A stretch of 64,000 nt of DNA from assembly GCA_036381595.1 (NCBI GenBank), contig DASVCN010000002.1, positions 48,442 to 112,441 on the forward strand, read 5' to 3'. Both the position numbers and the translations under genes were made by a program. Every line of letters begins with the position of its first letter. Within the stretch, counting starts at the first letter, position 1. Of this stretch, positions 35,913-45,476 are shown in pieces. The stretch comes from Trueperaceae bacterium. GTDB lineage: Bacteria; Deinococcota; Deinococci; Deinococcales; Trueperaceae. Under the pieces are notes generated by a model. It worked only from the letters and a program-made list of their open reading frames with translations, made no database searches and had not been told where the DNA came from.

Positions 35913-36446
35913 ATGGCTGAACAGTACGTCGTTTACGTCGCAGCACCGACCCAGGAGCCGGATGCCGAGACGCGTCAGCGCCTCTCCGAACTGCTGGGCC
36001 TCGACCCGCACAAGCTCGACTCGCTGCTCCGGCGTCTGCCGGCAGAGGTCACCAAGCCGATACCCGAGTCCACGGCAGTCGCCGTCGCTCGCCGATTCCG
36101 GGAGGCCGGGCTGCAGGCCTCGATCCGAGTTCCCGGCACGCTCGACGCGGCGACGGCAGCGCCACCTCCGGTGGGTCCGCCGCTGAGGGCAGAGGAAACG
36201 ACCGCCGGACCGGCACCCGAAAAGGGGGCCGAGGACACACCGAGCATCTGGAAGACCCAGTTCGGCGCGAGTCGGCCGCCGGAAGCGGAAGGCGTCAGCG
36301 ACGAAGACGAGGACGAGGAGGACGAGGACCTCTTCCCCCGCTCCTCGTTCGAGCCCCCGAACGGACCGAAGGCGCCCTCGCGTAGGCTCCTCATCGCGCT
36401 GCTGCTGGTGCTTGTAGTCCTCGCGGCCCTCTGGTACCTGCTCTGA
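35913..36446 (+). CDS. Membrane-anchored protein of unknown function with acidic linker
   Basis: 177 aa. Residues 1-70 form a small alpha/beta domain (YVVYVAAPTQEPDAETRQRL, then KPIPESTAVAVARRFREAG). A Pro/Ala-rich linker follows, with an unbroken acidic run DEDEDEEDEDLF at about 130-141, and a C-terminal transmembrane helix (LLIALLLVLVVLAALWYLL). The soluble domain faces the cytoplasm if the helix is a tail anchor. GAGG precedes the ATG. Family not recognised. Confidence 0.7.
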   Translation: MAEQYVVYVAAPTQEPDAETRQRLSELLGLDPHKLDSLLRRLPAEVTKPIPESTAVAVARRFREAGLQASIRVPGTLDAATAAPPPVGPPLRAEETTAGPAPEKGAEDTPSIWKTQFGASRPPEAEGVSDEDEDEEDEDLFPRSSFEPPNGPKAPSRRLLIALLLVLVVLAALWYLL

Positions 36447-36467
36447 GCGACGGTTCACCGCGATCGC

Positions 36468-37625
36468 TCAACTACCCAGGAGATTCCCTATCCGCTCCAG
36501 CGCCTCTCGGACGTTATCGAGGCTGGTGGCGTAGGAGAAGCGGGCCTTGCCCGGAGCCAGGAAGTCGGTTCCCGGAACTACGCCCACGTGAGCCTCCTCG
36601 AGTAGTCGGGTGGCCGCTACCGTCTCGTCACGATCTATGGGGGTCAGGTCGGTCATGACGTAGAAGGCGCCCTGCGGTTTCGGCGTCGCGAGTCCCAACC
36701 GGTTCAGCCCTTCCACCAGCACGTCCCGCCGTTCGACGTAGGCGCGGCGAGTCATGTCGATGAACTCCCGTGTCTTCTCGACCTCGTTCAGTGCCACGGT
36801 CACCGCATGCTGGGCAAGCGAGTTGGCTCCGCTCGTGGCCTGGCCCTGGAGCCGGTTCATCGCCTTGATCAGGGGCATCGGTCCCACCCCGTAACCGATC
36901 CGCCAGCCGGTGAGGGCGTACGCCTTGGACGCTCCGTGTACGATCAGCGTCTTCTCCGGAGCGAAGCTCGCCGCGGCGGTGAATTCGCCGTCGTAGACGA
37001 GGTGCTCATAGAGATCGTCGGCGAAGATCCAGATGTCGCGTTCGGCCGCCATCTCGACGATCTCCCGGACTACCTCACGAGGATAGACGGCTCCGGTGGG
37101 GTTCGAGGGTGAGTTGAGGAGGATGACCTTCGTGCGGTCGGTGATGGCGGCGCGCACGGCCGCGGGATCGGGGACGAACCCATCCTCGGCGCTGGCTACC
37201 ACAGGCACCGTCACTCCGCCGGCGAGTTGAACCTGTGCCGGATAGGACACCCAGTAGGGTGCCGGGACGATCACCTCGTCGCCCGGATCCAGCGTCGCCA
37301 TGAAGGCGTTGTAGAGCACCTGCTTGCCGCCGGTGGAGACGATCACCTGTTCGGGTGAGTACCGGAGCCCGTTCTCCCGCTCGAACTTACCGCAAACAGC
37401 CTGGCGCAGCTCGAACGTGCCCTCTGACGGCGTGTACTTGGTGAGCCCCAGCTCCAACCCGTCACGCACGGCATCGAAGACGTGCGCCGGAGGCTGGAAG
37501 TCCGGTTCCCCAGCGGTCATGGCGATCACGTCCACGCCGCTGCGCGCCAACTCCTTCGCCTTCGTGTTGAAAGCGACCGTGGCCGAGGCCTTCAGACTCT
37601 GGATGCTTCTCGAAAGCTGGGGCAT
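36468..37625 (-). CDS. Pyridoxal-phosphate aminotransferase (aspartate aminotransferase type)
   Basis: 385 aa, class I fold. The PLP lysine is in HGASKAYALTGWRIGYGVG; NSPSNPTGAVYPREV and SYATSLDNVREAL are further family signatures. AGGAG precedes the ATG. The most similar group by motif is bacterial aspartate/prephenate aminotransferase (AspC of the Thermus type). It lies 28 bp downstream of ndk and may be co-transcribed. Confidence 0.92.
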   Translation of the reverse strand: MPQLSRSIQSLKASATVAFNTKAKELARSGVDVIAMTAGEPDFQPPAHVFDAVRDGLELGLTKYTPSEGTFELRQAVCGKFERENGLRYSPEQVIVSTGGKQVLYNAFMATLDPGDEVIVPAPYWVSYPAQVQLAGGVTVPVVASAEDGFVPDPAAVRAAITDRTKVILLNSPSNPTGAVYPREVVREIVEMAAERDIWIFADDLYEHLVYDGEFTAAASFAPEKTLIVHGASKAYALTGWRIGYGVGPMPLIKAMNRLQGQATSGANSLAQHAVTVALNEVEKTREFIDMTRRAYVERRDVLVEGLNRLGLATPKPQGAFYVMTDLTPIDRDETVAATRLLEEAHVGVVPGTDFLAPGKARFSYATSLDNVREALERIGNLLGS

Positions 37626-37653
37626 GGCTCTCCTAGGAAGTGGAAGTCCGGCT

Positions 37654-38070
37654 CTACTTCAGCTCGCCCCCGAAGAAGATCTCGATCTCACGTTGGGCGG
37701 TAGCGGGGGCATCTGAACCGTGCACGACGTTCTCATCGATAGTGGTTGCGAAGTCGGCACGGACGGTGCCAGGAACGGCGTCGGCCGGGTTGGTGGCGCC
37801 CATCATCTTGCGCCACTCGGCGATCACGTTCTCCCCCTCCACCACCATCGCCACAACGGGTCCACTGGTGATGAACGAGACGAGGCCCTCGAAGAACGGT
37901 TTCCCCTCGTGCTCCCCGTAATGGCGCTCGGCCGTTTCCCGTGGGATCTGCATCATCTTCATGGCTGCGATCCTGTATCCCTTGGCCTCGAGCCTGCGGA
38001 CTACCTCTCCTACGAGCCCGCGCTTGACGCCGTCGGGTTTGACCATTGCGAAAGTGCGTTCAGAAGCCAT
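37654..38070 (-). CDS. ndk: Nucleoside-diphosphate kinase
   Basis: 138 aa from [18 protein letters not shown]. It transfers the gamma phosphate of ATP to other NDPs through a phospho-His intermediate, His in [10 protein letters not shown]. Length and sequence are typical. ATG at 38070 is preferred over the one at 38079, as homologues begin at MxxERTFxMVKPD. Confidence 0.97.
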   Translation of the reverse strand: MASERTFAMVKPDGVKRGLVGEVVRRLEAKGYRIAAMKMMQIPRETAERHYGEHEGKPFFEGLVSFITSGPVVAMVVEGENVIAEWRKMMGATNPADAVPGTVRADFATTIDENVVHGSDAPATAQREIEIFFGGELK

Positions 38071-38144
38071 AACCCGCAAAGGATATCACAGCGCCCGCGA
38101 CGGGAAACCCGCCCCTGTCGAGTCGAACCGCGGGACTTCCAGAG

Positions 38145-38633
38145 TCAACGGACTCCGGCGATCGTCTCGAGCTGTCGCAGGTGGTTGAGGTCGTGCCCGG
38201 CGAGGGTCCGAACGAGCAGGTCCATCGACATCATGCCACGCTCCGGGTGGTAGGCCTCCTTCAGCCAGCCATCGAGATCGAGGGTCGTCAGCAGGGCCAG
38301 ATTCCAGGAGCGCACGCCGGCGAAGCAGGCGACGGCGAGTGAAGGGTCTGCGCGACCGTACCGCTTCGCCCACGCGTCCTGATCGAACGGCTGCAGTATC
38401 GGTTGGTCATCGGCAAGCGTCTGGCGGAAGCGGAGGGCATGCGCCAGTTCCACGTCGGCGAGATGAGCGAGTATCTCGCGAGCGCTCCACTTCCCCGGTG
38501 CGTAGCTGCTGGCGAAGTCGTCCGAGCCGAACTCCTGGACCAGCTGCTCGATCCGAAGTGGGGTCATCTGCAGGACCTCGATCGGATCCTCATCGCCGAG
38601 TGTCGCCAGGATTCGTTCTTGATAGCTCTGCAC
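38145..38633 (-). CDS. DinB superfamily protein
   Basis: 162 aa, four-helix bundle. His ligands typical of DinB/YfiT metal sites are seen in EILAHLADVELAHALRF and GHDLNHLRQLE. A GTG at 38639 is adjacent to the -10 box TAGAGT and cannot be the start; the GTG at 38633 lies exactly 6 nt after the box, so a leaderless message starting there is chosen. Function may be a thiol- or metal-dependent transferase. Confidence 0.85.
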   Translation of the reverse strand: MQSYQERILATLGDEDPIEVLQMTPLRIEQLVQEFGSDDFASSYAPGKWSAREILAHLADVELAHALRFRQTLADDQPILQPFDQDAWAKRYGRADPSLAVACFAGVRSWNLALLTTLDLDGWLKEAYHPERGMMSMDLLVRTLAGHDLNHLRQLETIAGVR

Positions 38634-38639
38634 CCGCAC

Positions 38640-38674
38640 ACTCTACAGGACGGTCACAGGCGACTCGCTATAGT
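38640..38674. promoter_or_regulatory. Divergent leaderless promoters for dinB-like and rhodanese genes
   Basis: Minus: TAGAGT (38645-38640), then 6 nt, GTG 38633. Plus: TATAGT (38669-38674), then 6 nt, ATG 38681. Confidence 0.65.
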
Positions 38675-38680
38675 TGGCTC

Positions 38681-39001
38681 ATGACCCGAGAGGCGCAGCA
38701 GATAGACGTTCAGGAGGCACGGCGCCGCCTGGAATCCGGCGTGAAGATGATCGATGTACGTGAACCTCGCGAGCACAGCGAGTGGCGCATCCCTGGGGCG
38801 GAACTGCTGCCGATGTCGGAGTTCCTGGAGCGCTACGAGGAGGAACTGCCGAAGGACGAGGAGCTGATGATCCAGTGCCGTACAGGGTCCAGGAGCGATC
38901 AGGTAGCGCGTCTACTGCTGGATAAGGGGTACCGAGCGGTCAACGTCGCCGGCGGGATCGTGGCCTGGGAGGGCGCAGGGTACCCGGTAGAGCGGGACTG
39001 A
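38681..39001 (+). CDS. Single-domain rhodanese
   Basis: 106 aa. Catalytic loop QCRTGSRS carries the active Cys, with KMIDVREPREHSEWRIPGA as the opening strand motif and the usual end NVAGGIVAWEGAGYP. It transfers a sulfane sulfur to thiol acceptors. The true start is the ATG 6 nt after the TATAGT box; a much longer upstream frame is antisense to the DinB gene and not coding. Confidence 0.93.
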   Translation: MTREAQQIDVQEARRRLESGVKMIDVREPREHSEWRIPGAELLPMSEFLERYEEELPKDEELMIQCRTGSRSDQVARLLLDKGYRAVNVAGGIVAWEGAGYPVERD

Positions 39002-39017
39002 TCGTCGGCCTGGAGAA

Positions 39018-39048
39018 GCGGGCCCCCGACTTGCTGCCGGGGGCCCGC
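39018..39048. terminator. Bidirectional terminator at the end of the nuo operon
   Basis: GCGGGCCCCCG and CGGGGGCCCGC pair over 11 bp with a 9-nt loop, between the convergent rhodanese and nuoN genes. Confidence 0.7.
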
Positions 39049-39069
39049 TAGCGTCCGGGCGTTCGCAGA

Positions 39070-40536
39070 TTACAGGCCCGCTACGACCCTTGCGCCCGAT
39101 TCGAGCAGGCCGTACCACAAGCCGGGGAACAGTCCCAGCAGGACCGTGCCTACGGCCGCCAGTACCACCGCCGTGCTGGTGAATGCGCTGCGGTACCGAG
39201 GCGCGCCGTAGGCCGGCTCGCGGAAGTACATGAAAGCGATCACTCGGAAGTAGTAGGCAGCCGCCACCACGCTGGTGAGGATGCCGATGACCGCGAGCAG
39301 GAAGTAGCCGGCTTGCAGGGCCGCACCGAAAACCATCACCTTGCCGGCGAAACCCGCCAGCGGTGGAATCCCGGCGAGGCTCAGCATGAAGATCGCCATC
39401 GCAGCCGCGAGCATCGGGCGGGTCCGTGAGAGGCCGGCGAAACGCTCGAGGTCGTCCCCATGGTCGAACCTGTCACCTAACAGGGTAAGAACGGCGAACG
39501 CTCCGGCCGTCATCAGGGTGTAGGCGAGCAGGTACCAGGTGGCAGCCTGGAGGCCTCCACTGTCGACCGCGAGAACCGCCAGGCCCAGGTAACCGGCGTG
39601 CGCCACGGCCGAGTAGGCGAGCATCCGTTTCACTCCGCGCTGCACGTAGGCGGCCAGGTTCCCCACGATCATGGTGAGGCCGACGATCCACACGAACAGT
39701 TCGAGAACCACGGGCGACAGTTCCGGGAGAATCGTGGAAGCCACCCGCAGCAGGGCGGCGAACGCGGCGGTCTTGACGACCACGCTCATGAAGGTGGTGA
39801 CGGCGGTCGGCGCGCCGGTGTAGACATCGGGCGCCCACTGGTGGAACGGCACCATCGAGGCCTTGAACCCGAGTCCAGCCACCAGCAGAAGGCCGCCAAG
39901 GGTGGCGAGGAGCAGCGACTGGAACCCTGGGGCGGTTACCGCAGCGACTACCTCGGCATAGACGAAGTGCCCGGTTGCGCCGTAGGTCAGAGCTATCCCG
40001 TAGATGAGGACGGCGGAGGCGAAGGCCCCCAGCAGGAAGTACTTCATGCCGGCCTCTTCGCTCTCGCGAGCTCCCTGACGCCAGGCCGAAAGGACGTACA
40101 CCGCCAGGGAGGTGATCTCCAGGCCCAGCAGCAACGTTATGAGATCACCGGCTGCCGACATGACCATGCCGCCGGTTGCCGAGAGGAGCATGAGCGGGTA
40201 GTACTCGGGGTGATCCAGGCCGGTGCGCTCGAGGTAGTCGTAGGAGACGAGAACCGCGATGACGGTCCCCAGGATTATCAGCAGTTGGAACGCTGCCGCT
40301 GGCAGGTCGGCGAGATAGTGCAGGCCGAAGGCAGCCGACCCCGCCCCTGCCCTGCCGTCCTGGAAGAGGACCAGGGTGAAGACGGCGGCCGTTACGAGGC
40401 CGACGAGGCTCAGAACAGCCGTACTGCGACCGTTACTCTGGAAGAGCGCGAAGAACAGGCCCGCGGCCGCGGTGAACAGGAGAACCAGGGGCGGCGTGAG
40501 CGCCAGCCAGTTGATGTCGAGAGCGGGCGGGAACAT
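39070..40536 (-). CDS. nuoN: NADH-quinone oxidoreductase subunit N
   Basis: 488 aa, about 14 transmembrane helices. Antiporter-like proton-channel subunit of complex I; GLEITSLAVYVLSAW and FKASMVPFHQWAPDVYTGAP carry the conserved Glu and Lys of the channel half-sites. Last gene of the operon, directly abutting nuoM. Confidence 0.96.
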   Translation of the reverse strand: MFPPALDINWLALTPPLVLLFTAAAGLFFALFQSNGRSTAVLSLVGLVTAAVFTLVLFQDGRAGAGSAAFGLHYLADLPAAAFQLLIILGTVIAVLVSYDYLERTGLDHPEYYPLMLLSATGGMVMSAAGDLITLLLGLEITSLAVYVLSAWRQGARESEEAGMKYFLLGAFASAVLIYGIALTYGATGHFVYAEVVAAVTAPGFQSLLLATLGGLLLVAGLGFKASMVPFHQWAPDVYTGAPTAVTTFMSVVVKTAAFAALLRVASTILPELSPVVLELFVWIVGLTMIVGNLAAYVQRGVKRMLAYSAVAHAGYLGLAVLAVDSGGLQAATWYLLAYTLMTAGAFAVLTLLGDRFDHGDDLERFAGLSRTRPMLAAAMAIFMLSLAGIPPLAGFAGKVMVFGAALQAGYFLLAVIGILTSVVAAAYYFRVIAFMYFREPAYGAPRYRSAFTSTAVVLAAVGTVLLGLFPGLWYGLLESGARVVAGL

Positions 40537-42006
40537 CTAGCGCTTCTCCTCCTGCAGAGTGGCGGTGATCCCGGCGGGCGGGTTGCCGGCAGTCTCGCCT
40601 GTCGAGGATTCGAGCGCGACCCGGGACTGCACTTCGATCCGCTCGAGCTGTGGAGCCGGGGTCAGGCCGAGCCAGAGTATGCCGGCGAGGATGGGCATCA
40701 GCACGACCACTTCAGCAGCGCGCAGGTCGCTGGCCCGGAACTCGGCCCGCCCCTGGTAGATGCGCTGGTAGAGGTTGACACCGTAGACGCCGGCGGCGAT
40801 GACGGCACACACCGCGACGACTCCGGCCGTGACGCTGGCCTGGAACGCACCTAGCAGGCTGAGGAACTCGCCCGGGAAGTTGGCCAGGCCTGGCACCCCG
40901 ATGCTCGCGAACAACACGAAGAGGGTGATGGCGGCGAGCGCCGGGGCGCTGCGAGCGAGTCCGCCGTAGGCGGCAAGGAGGTAGGTGCCGCTGCGAGCGT
41001 GGAGCATGCCAGCCAGGAGGAAGAGTCCGCCGGTGGTCAGCATCTGCGCCGCGAGGAGGTACATCGCCCCGTTGGAGCCGGTCAGCTCGAGTGCGAAAAC
41101 GCCGACGCCGGCGATCCCCATGTGTGAGAGCGAAGCGTAGGCGAGGAGCCGCTTCAGGTCCTCCTGCCTGGCGGCGATTATCGCTGCGTATAGGGCGGTC
41201 ACGGCCGAGAGTGCGATCAGCAGCGGGCTCCATCGCTCGGCAGCGGCCGGCAGCAGCGGGATGGCCCATGCGAAGAACCCGAAGGCTCCGACCTTGTAGA
41301 GGGTACCGGCGACGTCAGCGGCCCCTGAGGGATGATTCTGATCGTGGAAGTCTACGAGCCAGGAGTGCAGCGGTAGCATCGGCATCTTCACCGCGAACGC
41401 CACGGCGAATGCCGCGAAGAGCCACATCTGCGTATTCGGTGGCAGCGCCGGCGTGGCTTCGAGAAGATCGCCGATGAGGTAGGAATCTGCGCCCGACAAC
41501 GGCCTGAGGGCCAGGATAGCCACAAGCATCAGGAACGAACCGGCGAGCGCGTAGGCTAGGTACTTCGCCGTCGCTTCACGGCGCCGCTCCAGGCCCCAAC
41601 CACCTAGCAACAGCAGGCTGGCGATGAGGGTAGCGTCCCAGAAGACGTAGAAGAGGACCAGGTCCTTCGCGAGGAAGACTCCGTTGAGGAAGCCCTGCAT
41701 TGCCAGCAGCAGCGCCAGGAACGAGGCGTTGCGCTCCTCTACCTGCAGCGCGGCCCAGATAACCGCCGGCACCATAGCCAGAGCGGCGGCGAGGACCAGG
41801 ACCGATGCAGCGCCTGCGCTCCCCAAGCTGAAGGTGATGCCCAGGCCGTCGATCCAGGGGAGACTGAGGAACGCGTCTGCCGGCATCAGCAGGGCGGCGA
41901 TGAAGGTGGTGACGGCGGCGGCTCCGGCTACCGCCCGGGCAGCACGTGCCGGGAGGAAGGCGACGAGGAGAGCCGCGCCCAATGGAACGACGAGGGTGCC
42001 CAGCAT
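40537..42006 (-). CDS. nuoM: NADH-quinone oxidoreductase subunit M
   Basis: 489 aa antiporter-like membrane subunit. FVFW-type helix LVLFYVFWDATLIASLLLLG and KMPMLPLHSWLVDFHDQNHP (channel Lys) are as expected, and LLAYASLSHMGIAGVGVF is the second conserved segment. 34 bp after nuoL. Confidence 0.96.
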   Translation of the reverse strand: MLGTLVVPLGAALLVAFLPARAARAVAGAAAVTTFIAALLMPADAFLSLPWIDGLGITFSLGSAGAASVLVLAAALAMVPAVIWAALQVEERNASFLALLLAMQGFLNGVFLAKDLVLFYVFWDATLIASLLLLGGWGLERRREATAKYLAYALAGSFLMLVAILALRPLSGADSYLIGDLLEATPALPPNTQMWLFAAFAVAFAVKMPMLPLHSWLVDFHDQNHPSGAADVAGTLYKVGAFGFFAWAIPLLPAAAERWSPLLIALSAVTALYAAIIAARQEDLKRLLAYASLSHMGIAGVGVFALELTGSNGAMYLLAAQMLTTGGLFLLAGMLHARSGTYLLAAYGGLARSAPALAAITLFVLFASIGVPGLANFPGEFLSLLGAFQASVTAGVVAVCAVIAAGVYGVNLYQRIYQGRAEFRASDLRAAEVVVLMPILAGILWLGLTPAPQLERIEVQSRVALESSTGETAGNPPAGITATLQEEKR

Positions 42007-42040
42007 CAGTTCTCGATCCCTTCGTAGTCGATCGTGCCGC

Positions 42041-43987
42041 TCATGCCAGCTCCCCGCCGAGCCAAACGCCGAGGAGCAGGACCAGTATCAACGCCACCAC
42101 CCCTAGCAGCATGGTGAGCGCGTAGGTGCGAGCGAAGCCAGACTGGAGTCCCGTGGCCGCGCGGGCGAGGAGGCCGGTGACTCCAGCGCTGCCGCTCACC
42201 CCGCGATCGACGAGCTCCCTGTCGACCACGCCCAGCCCGCTCGCGGTGCCTTCGGCCGCCGCCACGAAGGTGTTCCGGTAGAGAGCATCGAAACCTGCCC
42301 CTTCACGCGAGAAGTTGCCGAGGGCCCCGCTGCCGATACGCTGTGCGGGCCTGCCGGAGCGAAGGTGATAGACCCAGTAACCGAGGCCCAACCCGGCCGC
42401 GGCGGCGACGATCGAGAGTCCCACCAGCAGCCACTCGACGGTCACCGTGGGGTGCAGGAACCGCACCTCTGCGGCTATGGCCGGCTCCAGCCAGGCATTC
42501 ATCCAGTTGGGGAAGGCGAACTCGGGCAGACCGAGGTAGCCTGCCACCACGCTGAACACCGCCAGGATCAGCAGCGGGATCGTCATGACGGCTGGAGACT
42601 CGTGGAGCTTGGCGGCGACGGCGTCGTCGTAGCGGGGACGGCCGGCGAAGGCGAGGTAGTACCAGCGGAACATGTAGAAGGCCGTCATCGCGGCGGTAAG
42701 GAGGAGGAGTATGTAAAGAGCGAGCCCCCCGTAGTCGCGCAGCCACTCACTGGTGTAGACGCCTGCGACCACCGCGTCCTTCGAGAAGAAGCCGGACAGG
42801 AACGGGACGCCGGCGATGGCCAGGGTGCCAACTAAGGCGGTGAGTCCGGTCAGCGGCATGACTCGGCCCAGCCCGCCCATCCTCCGCACGTCCTGCTCGC
42901 CTCCCAGCGCGTGGATGGCAGAGCCGGCGGTGAGGAAGAGCAGCGCCTTGAAGAAGGCGTGGGTGAAGAGGTGGAAGATGGCGGCGGCGTAGGCGCCGGC
43001 GCCGGCGGCGGCGAACATGAAGCCCAGCTGGGAGACCGTCGAGTAGGCGAGGATCTTCTTGATGTCTGTCTGGCCAAGGGCGGCGAAGGCGGCGACCAGG
43101 GCCGTGAGTCCGCCCACCCAGGCGACGGTGGCCGAGGCATCGGGAGCCTGAGCGAACAGCGGCGCCGAGCGGACTACCAGGTAGACGCCGGCCGTTACCA
43201 TCGTGGCGGCGTGGATCAGTGCCGAAACCGGTGTGGGGCCGGCCATGGCGTCGGGGAGCCACACCTGGAGCGGCAGCTGGGCCGACTTCCCTGCCGCCGC
43301 GAGCAGGAAGAGCAGCCCGATGGCGGTAAGCAGGGCCGAACCGTAGGCGAGGCCGCCGGCGGCCTCGTTGACGGCGGCGATCTCGAGGGTGCCGAAGGTG
43401 CGGTAGAGCAGGAACATCGCCAGCAGGAAGCCCACGTCACCGATCCGATTGACGATGAACGCCTTGCGAGCGGCGCTGGCGTTGAGCCCCTGGCTGTACC
43501 AGAAGCCGATCAGGAGGTAGGAGCACACCCCCACTCCCTCCCATCCCACGAACATGAGCAGGTAGCTGTCGGCCATGACGAGCACCAGCATCGCGGCAAC
43601 GAAGAGGTTGAGTGCGCTGAAGTAACGTGCGAAGCCGTCGTCTCCGTGCATGTAGCCCACCGAGTAGAGGTGGATGAGGAAGCCGACGCCGGTGATCACG
43701 AGCATCAGCAGGACGCTGAGCCGGTCGATTACGAACCCGAGCGAGAGCTGCAGGTCACCGGCGACGAGGTAGGGCCAGAACTCGAGTGAGAGGCCCCCCT
43801 CGGGCAGCGAGACGAAGGCGACCAGTGAGAGGATGAAGGCCAGCCCAACGGTGGCGCTGGCGATGATCCCTGGCAGCGGCTCCCGAAGCTTACGGCCGAA
43901 AAGGCCGTTGACGAGGGAGCCCAGCAGCGCCAGGAGCGGCGCCAGCGCGGCGTAGGAGGCGGGAGACGAGAAGAGGGCCCCGGTCAT
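42041..43987 (-). CDS. nuoL: NADH-quinone oxidoreductase subunit L
   Basis: 648 aa, ATG at 43987 overlapping the nuoK stop. Distal antiporter-like subunit with the long lateral helix near the C-terminus. Conserved parts include FVGWEGVGVCSYLLIGFWY and LPLQVWLPDAMAGPTPVSAL, plus LAYSTVSQLGFMF. The longer frame to 44152 is antisense-like and not used. Confidence 0.96.
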   Translation of the reverse strand: MTGALFSSPASYAALAPLLALLGSLVNGLFGRKLREPLPGIIASATVGLAFILSLVAFVSLPEGGLSLEFWPYLVAGDLQLSLGFVIDRLSVLLMLVITGVGFLIHLYSVGYMHGDDGFARYFSALNLFVAAMLVLVMADSYLLMFVGWEGVGVCSYLLIGFWYSQGLNASAARKAFIVNRIGDVGFLLAMFLLYRTFGTLEIAAVNEAAGGLAYGSALLTAIGLLFLLAAAGKSAQLPLQVWLPDAMAGPTPVSALIHAATMVTAGVYLVVRSAPLFAQAPDASATVAWVGGLTALVAAFAALGQTDIKKILAYSTVSQLGFMFAAAGAGAYAAAIFHLFTHAFFKALLFLTAGSAIHALGGEQDVRRMGGLGRVMPLTGLTALVGTLAIAGVPFLSGFFSKDAVVAGVYTSEWLRDYGGLALYILLLLTAAMTAFYMFRWYYLAFAGRPRYDDAVAAKLHESPAVMTIPLLILAVFSVVAGYLGLPEFAFPNWMNAWLEPAIAAEVRFLHPTVTVEWLLVGLSIVAAAAGLGLGYWVYHLRSGRPAQRIGSGALGNFSREGAGFDALYRNTFVAAAEGTASGLGVVDRELVDRGVSGSAGVTGLLARAATGLQSGFARTYALTMLLGVVALILVLLLGVWLGGELA

Positions 43988-44307
43988 CAGTAGCGAACCT
44001 CGGAAAGGGCGTCGATGTCGGTGCTGGTGCGCTGCCGGAAGATCGCGACGAGGATTCCCAGACCCACCGCTACCTCGGCGGCGGCGAGCGCCAGGATGAT
44101 GAACACGGCGCTCTGGCCGCTCATGGCGACCGCCTGCCCTGAAGAACTCCACTGGCGGGCATAGGCGACAAGCGCCAGGTTGGCGGCGTTGAGCATCAGT
44201 TCGATCGAGAGGAAGACGAGGATGGCGCTGCGGCGGGTGAGCACGCCGACAGCGCCGATGGCGAAGAGGATCGCGCTAAGAGCTACGTAATACTCGGTGG
44301 CTACCAC
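43987..44307 (-). CDS. nuoK: NADH-quinone oxidoreductase subunit K
   Basis: 106 aa with three helices. GVLTRRSAILVFLSIELMLN has the conserved Glu, and LAAAEVAVGLGILVAIFR the second. GTG start. One base overlaps nuoL. Confidence 0.95.
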   Translation of the reverse strand: MVATEYYVALSAILFAIGAVGVLTRRSAILVFLSIELMLNAANLALVAYARQWSSSGQAVAMSGQSAVFIILALAAAEVAVGLGILVAIFRQRTSTDIDALSEVRY

Positions 44308-44364
44308 CGCCCGCCTCCCGTAGTACCCGGCGGCCGTGGCTTCAGGTGCGGTGCGGGCGCCGAA

Positions 44365-44925
44365 CTATGCACGGGTGAGCTCCCGCTCCGGTTCGTCCAA
44401 GGCAGCCCCGGCGTCACCGGCTAGTTCATGGGACTTGCGCTGGACCAGGGAGACGGCGCCGACGATGCCGACGAGCAGGAGCACGCCCACCAGGTGGAAA
44501 GCCAGCAGGAAGTCGCCGAAGAGAGACTCCCCTACCCGCTCGGCGCCTCCCCCGCCCAACGCCGCCTGGATCATCTCGGCGCTGGGAAGTTGTCTGGGAT
44601 CGAGGAAGGCGGTCACGGCGATGCCCGCGGCCGCGAGCAGGCCCGCCAGGTAGGCGGCCGGACGCAGGCCGGGCAAACGTTCCGCCGACGACTCTCCGCC
44701 TACGTTCAGGAGCATGATCACGAAGAGGAAGAGGACCATGATCGCGCCCGCGTAGACGATGGTCTGGATGGCCGCCAGGAAATGCGCCTCGAGGGTGATG
44801 TAGGTGACCGCCAGGGTCAGCAGTGTCGCTACCAGCGACAGCGCCGCGTGCACCGGCTGGCGGAAAGTGATGACGCCGATGCCGCCGGCCAGCAGTACCA
44901 CGGCGAGGATGATGAAGCCGAACAT
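44365..44925 (-). CDS. nuoJ: NADH-quinone oxidoreductase subunit J
   Basis: 186 aa, five helices; QPVHAALSLVATLLTLAVTY and VYAGAIMVLFLFVIMLLN are diagnostic. It starts on the base shared with the nuoI stop; the longer frame to 45294 lies over nuoI and is false. Confidence 0.95.
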   Translation of the reverse strand: MFGFIILAVVLLAGGIGVITFRQPVHAALSLVATLLTLAVTYITLEAHFLAAIQTIVYAGAIMVLFLFVIMLLNVGGESSAERLPGLRPAAYLAGLLAAAGIAVTAFLDPRQLPSAEMIQAALGGGGAERVGESLFGDFLLAFHLVGVLLLVGIVGAVSLVQRKSHELAGDAGAALDEPERELTRA

Positions 44926-45452
44926 CAGTAGTCGACCCCCTCGAGTTCCGGCCGGTGCCCGGCGACGAAGCCGAGCTTCACGGCCTTGCCCTTGCGCTCT
45001 GCCTCGCGGCGCTGCCACTTCGAACCTTTGACCCCGACCAGCATGTCCTCCTTGCGGTAGACGAGGTCGTCGTAGCGGAAGTCGGCCAGCTCGAACTCGT
45101 GGCCCAACACCACCGCGCCGGTGGGGCACGCCTCCTCGCACATGCCGCAGAAGATGCAGCGAAGCATGTTGATCTCGTAGATCTTGGCGTAACGCTCCCC
45201 TGCCGAGACCGGATCGTCCGGGTCGTTCTCGGCCGCCTCGACGTAGATGGCGTAAGACGGGCAGGCGGCGGCGCAGAGCGAGCAACCGATGCACTTCTCG
45301 AGGCCGGTGTCGGGGTGCCGGAGCAGGTGGTGGCGCCCGCGGAAGCGCGGCTTGATCTGGGCCGGCTCCTCGGGGTAGTTCACGGTCACGGGCTTCTTGA
45401 AGAGGTGGCTCAGGGTGACGCCCATCCCCTTGGCGATGCTGAGGACACTCAT
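44925..45452 (-). CDS. nuoI: NADH-quinone oxidoreductase subunit I
   Basis: 175 aa. Two 4Fe-4S motifs, [12 protein letters not shown] and [12 protein letters not shown], hold clusters N6a and N6b on the electron path to NuoB. 24 bp after nuoH. Confidence 0.97.
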   Translation of the reverse strand: MSVLSIAKGMGVTLSHLFKKPVTVNYPEEPAQIKPRFRGRHHLLRHPDTGLEKCIGCSLCAAACPSYAIYVEAAENDPDDPVSAGERYAKIYEINMLRCIFCGMCEEACPTGAVVLGHEFELADFRYDDLVYRKEDMLVGVKGSKWQRREAERKGKAVKLGFVAGHRPELEGVDY

Positions 45453-45476
45453 GGCGTTCCTCCTATCGAAAGGTCC

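Noticed and set aside
38339..38680. N-terminal extension of the rhodanese frame
   Set aside because: It is antisense to the DinB gene, Arg/Pro/Ser-rich, and the -10 box 6 nt before ATG 38681 fixes the true start.
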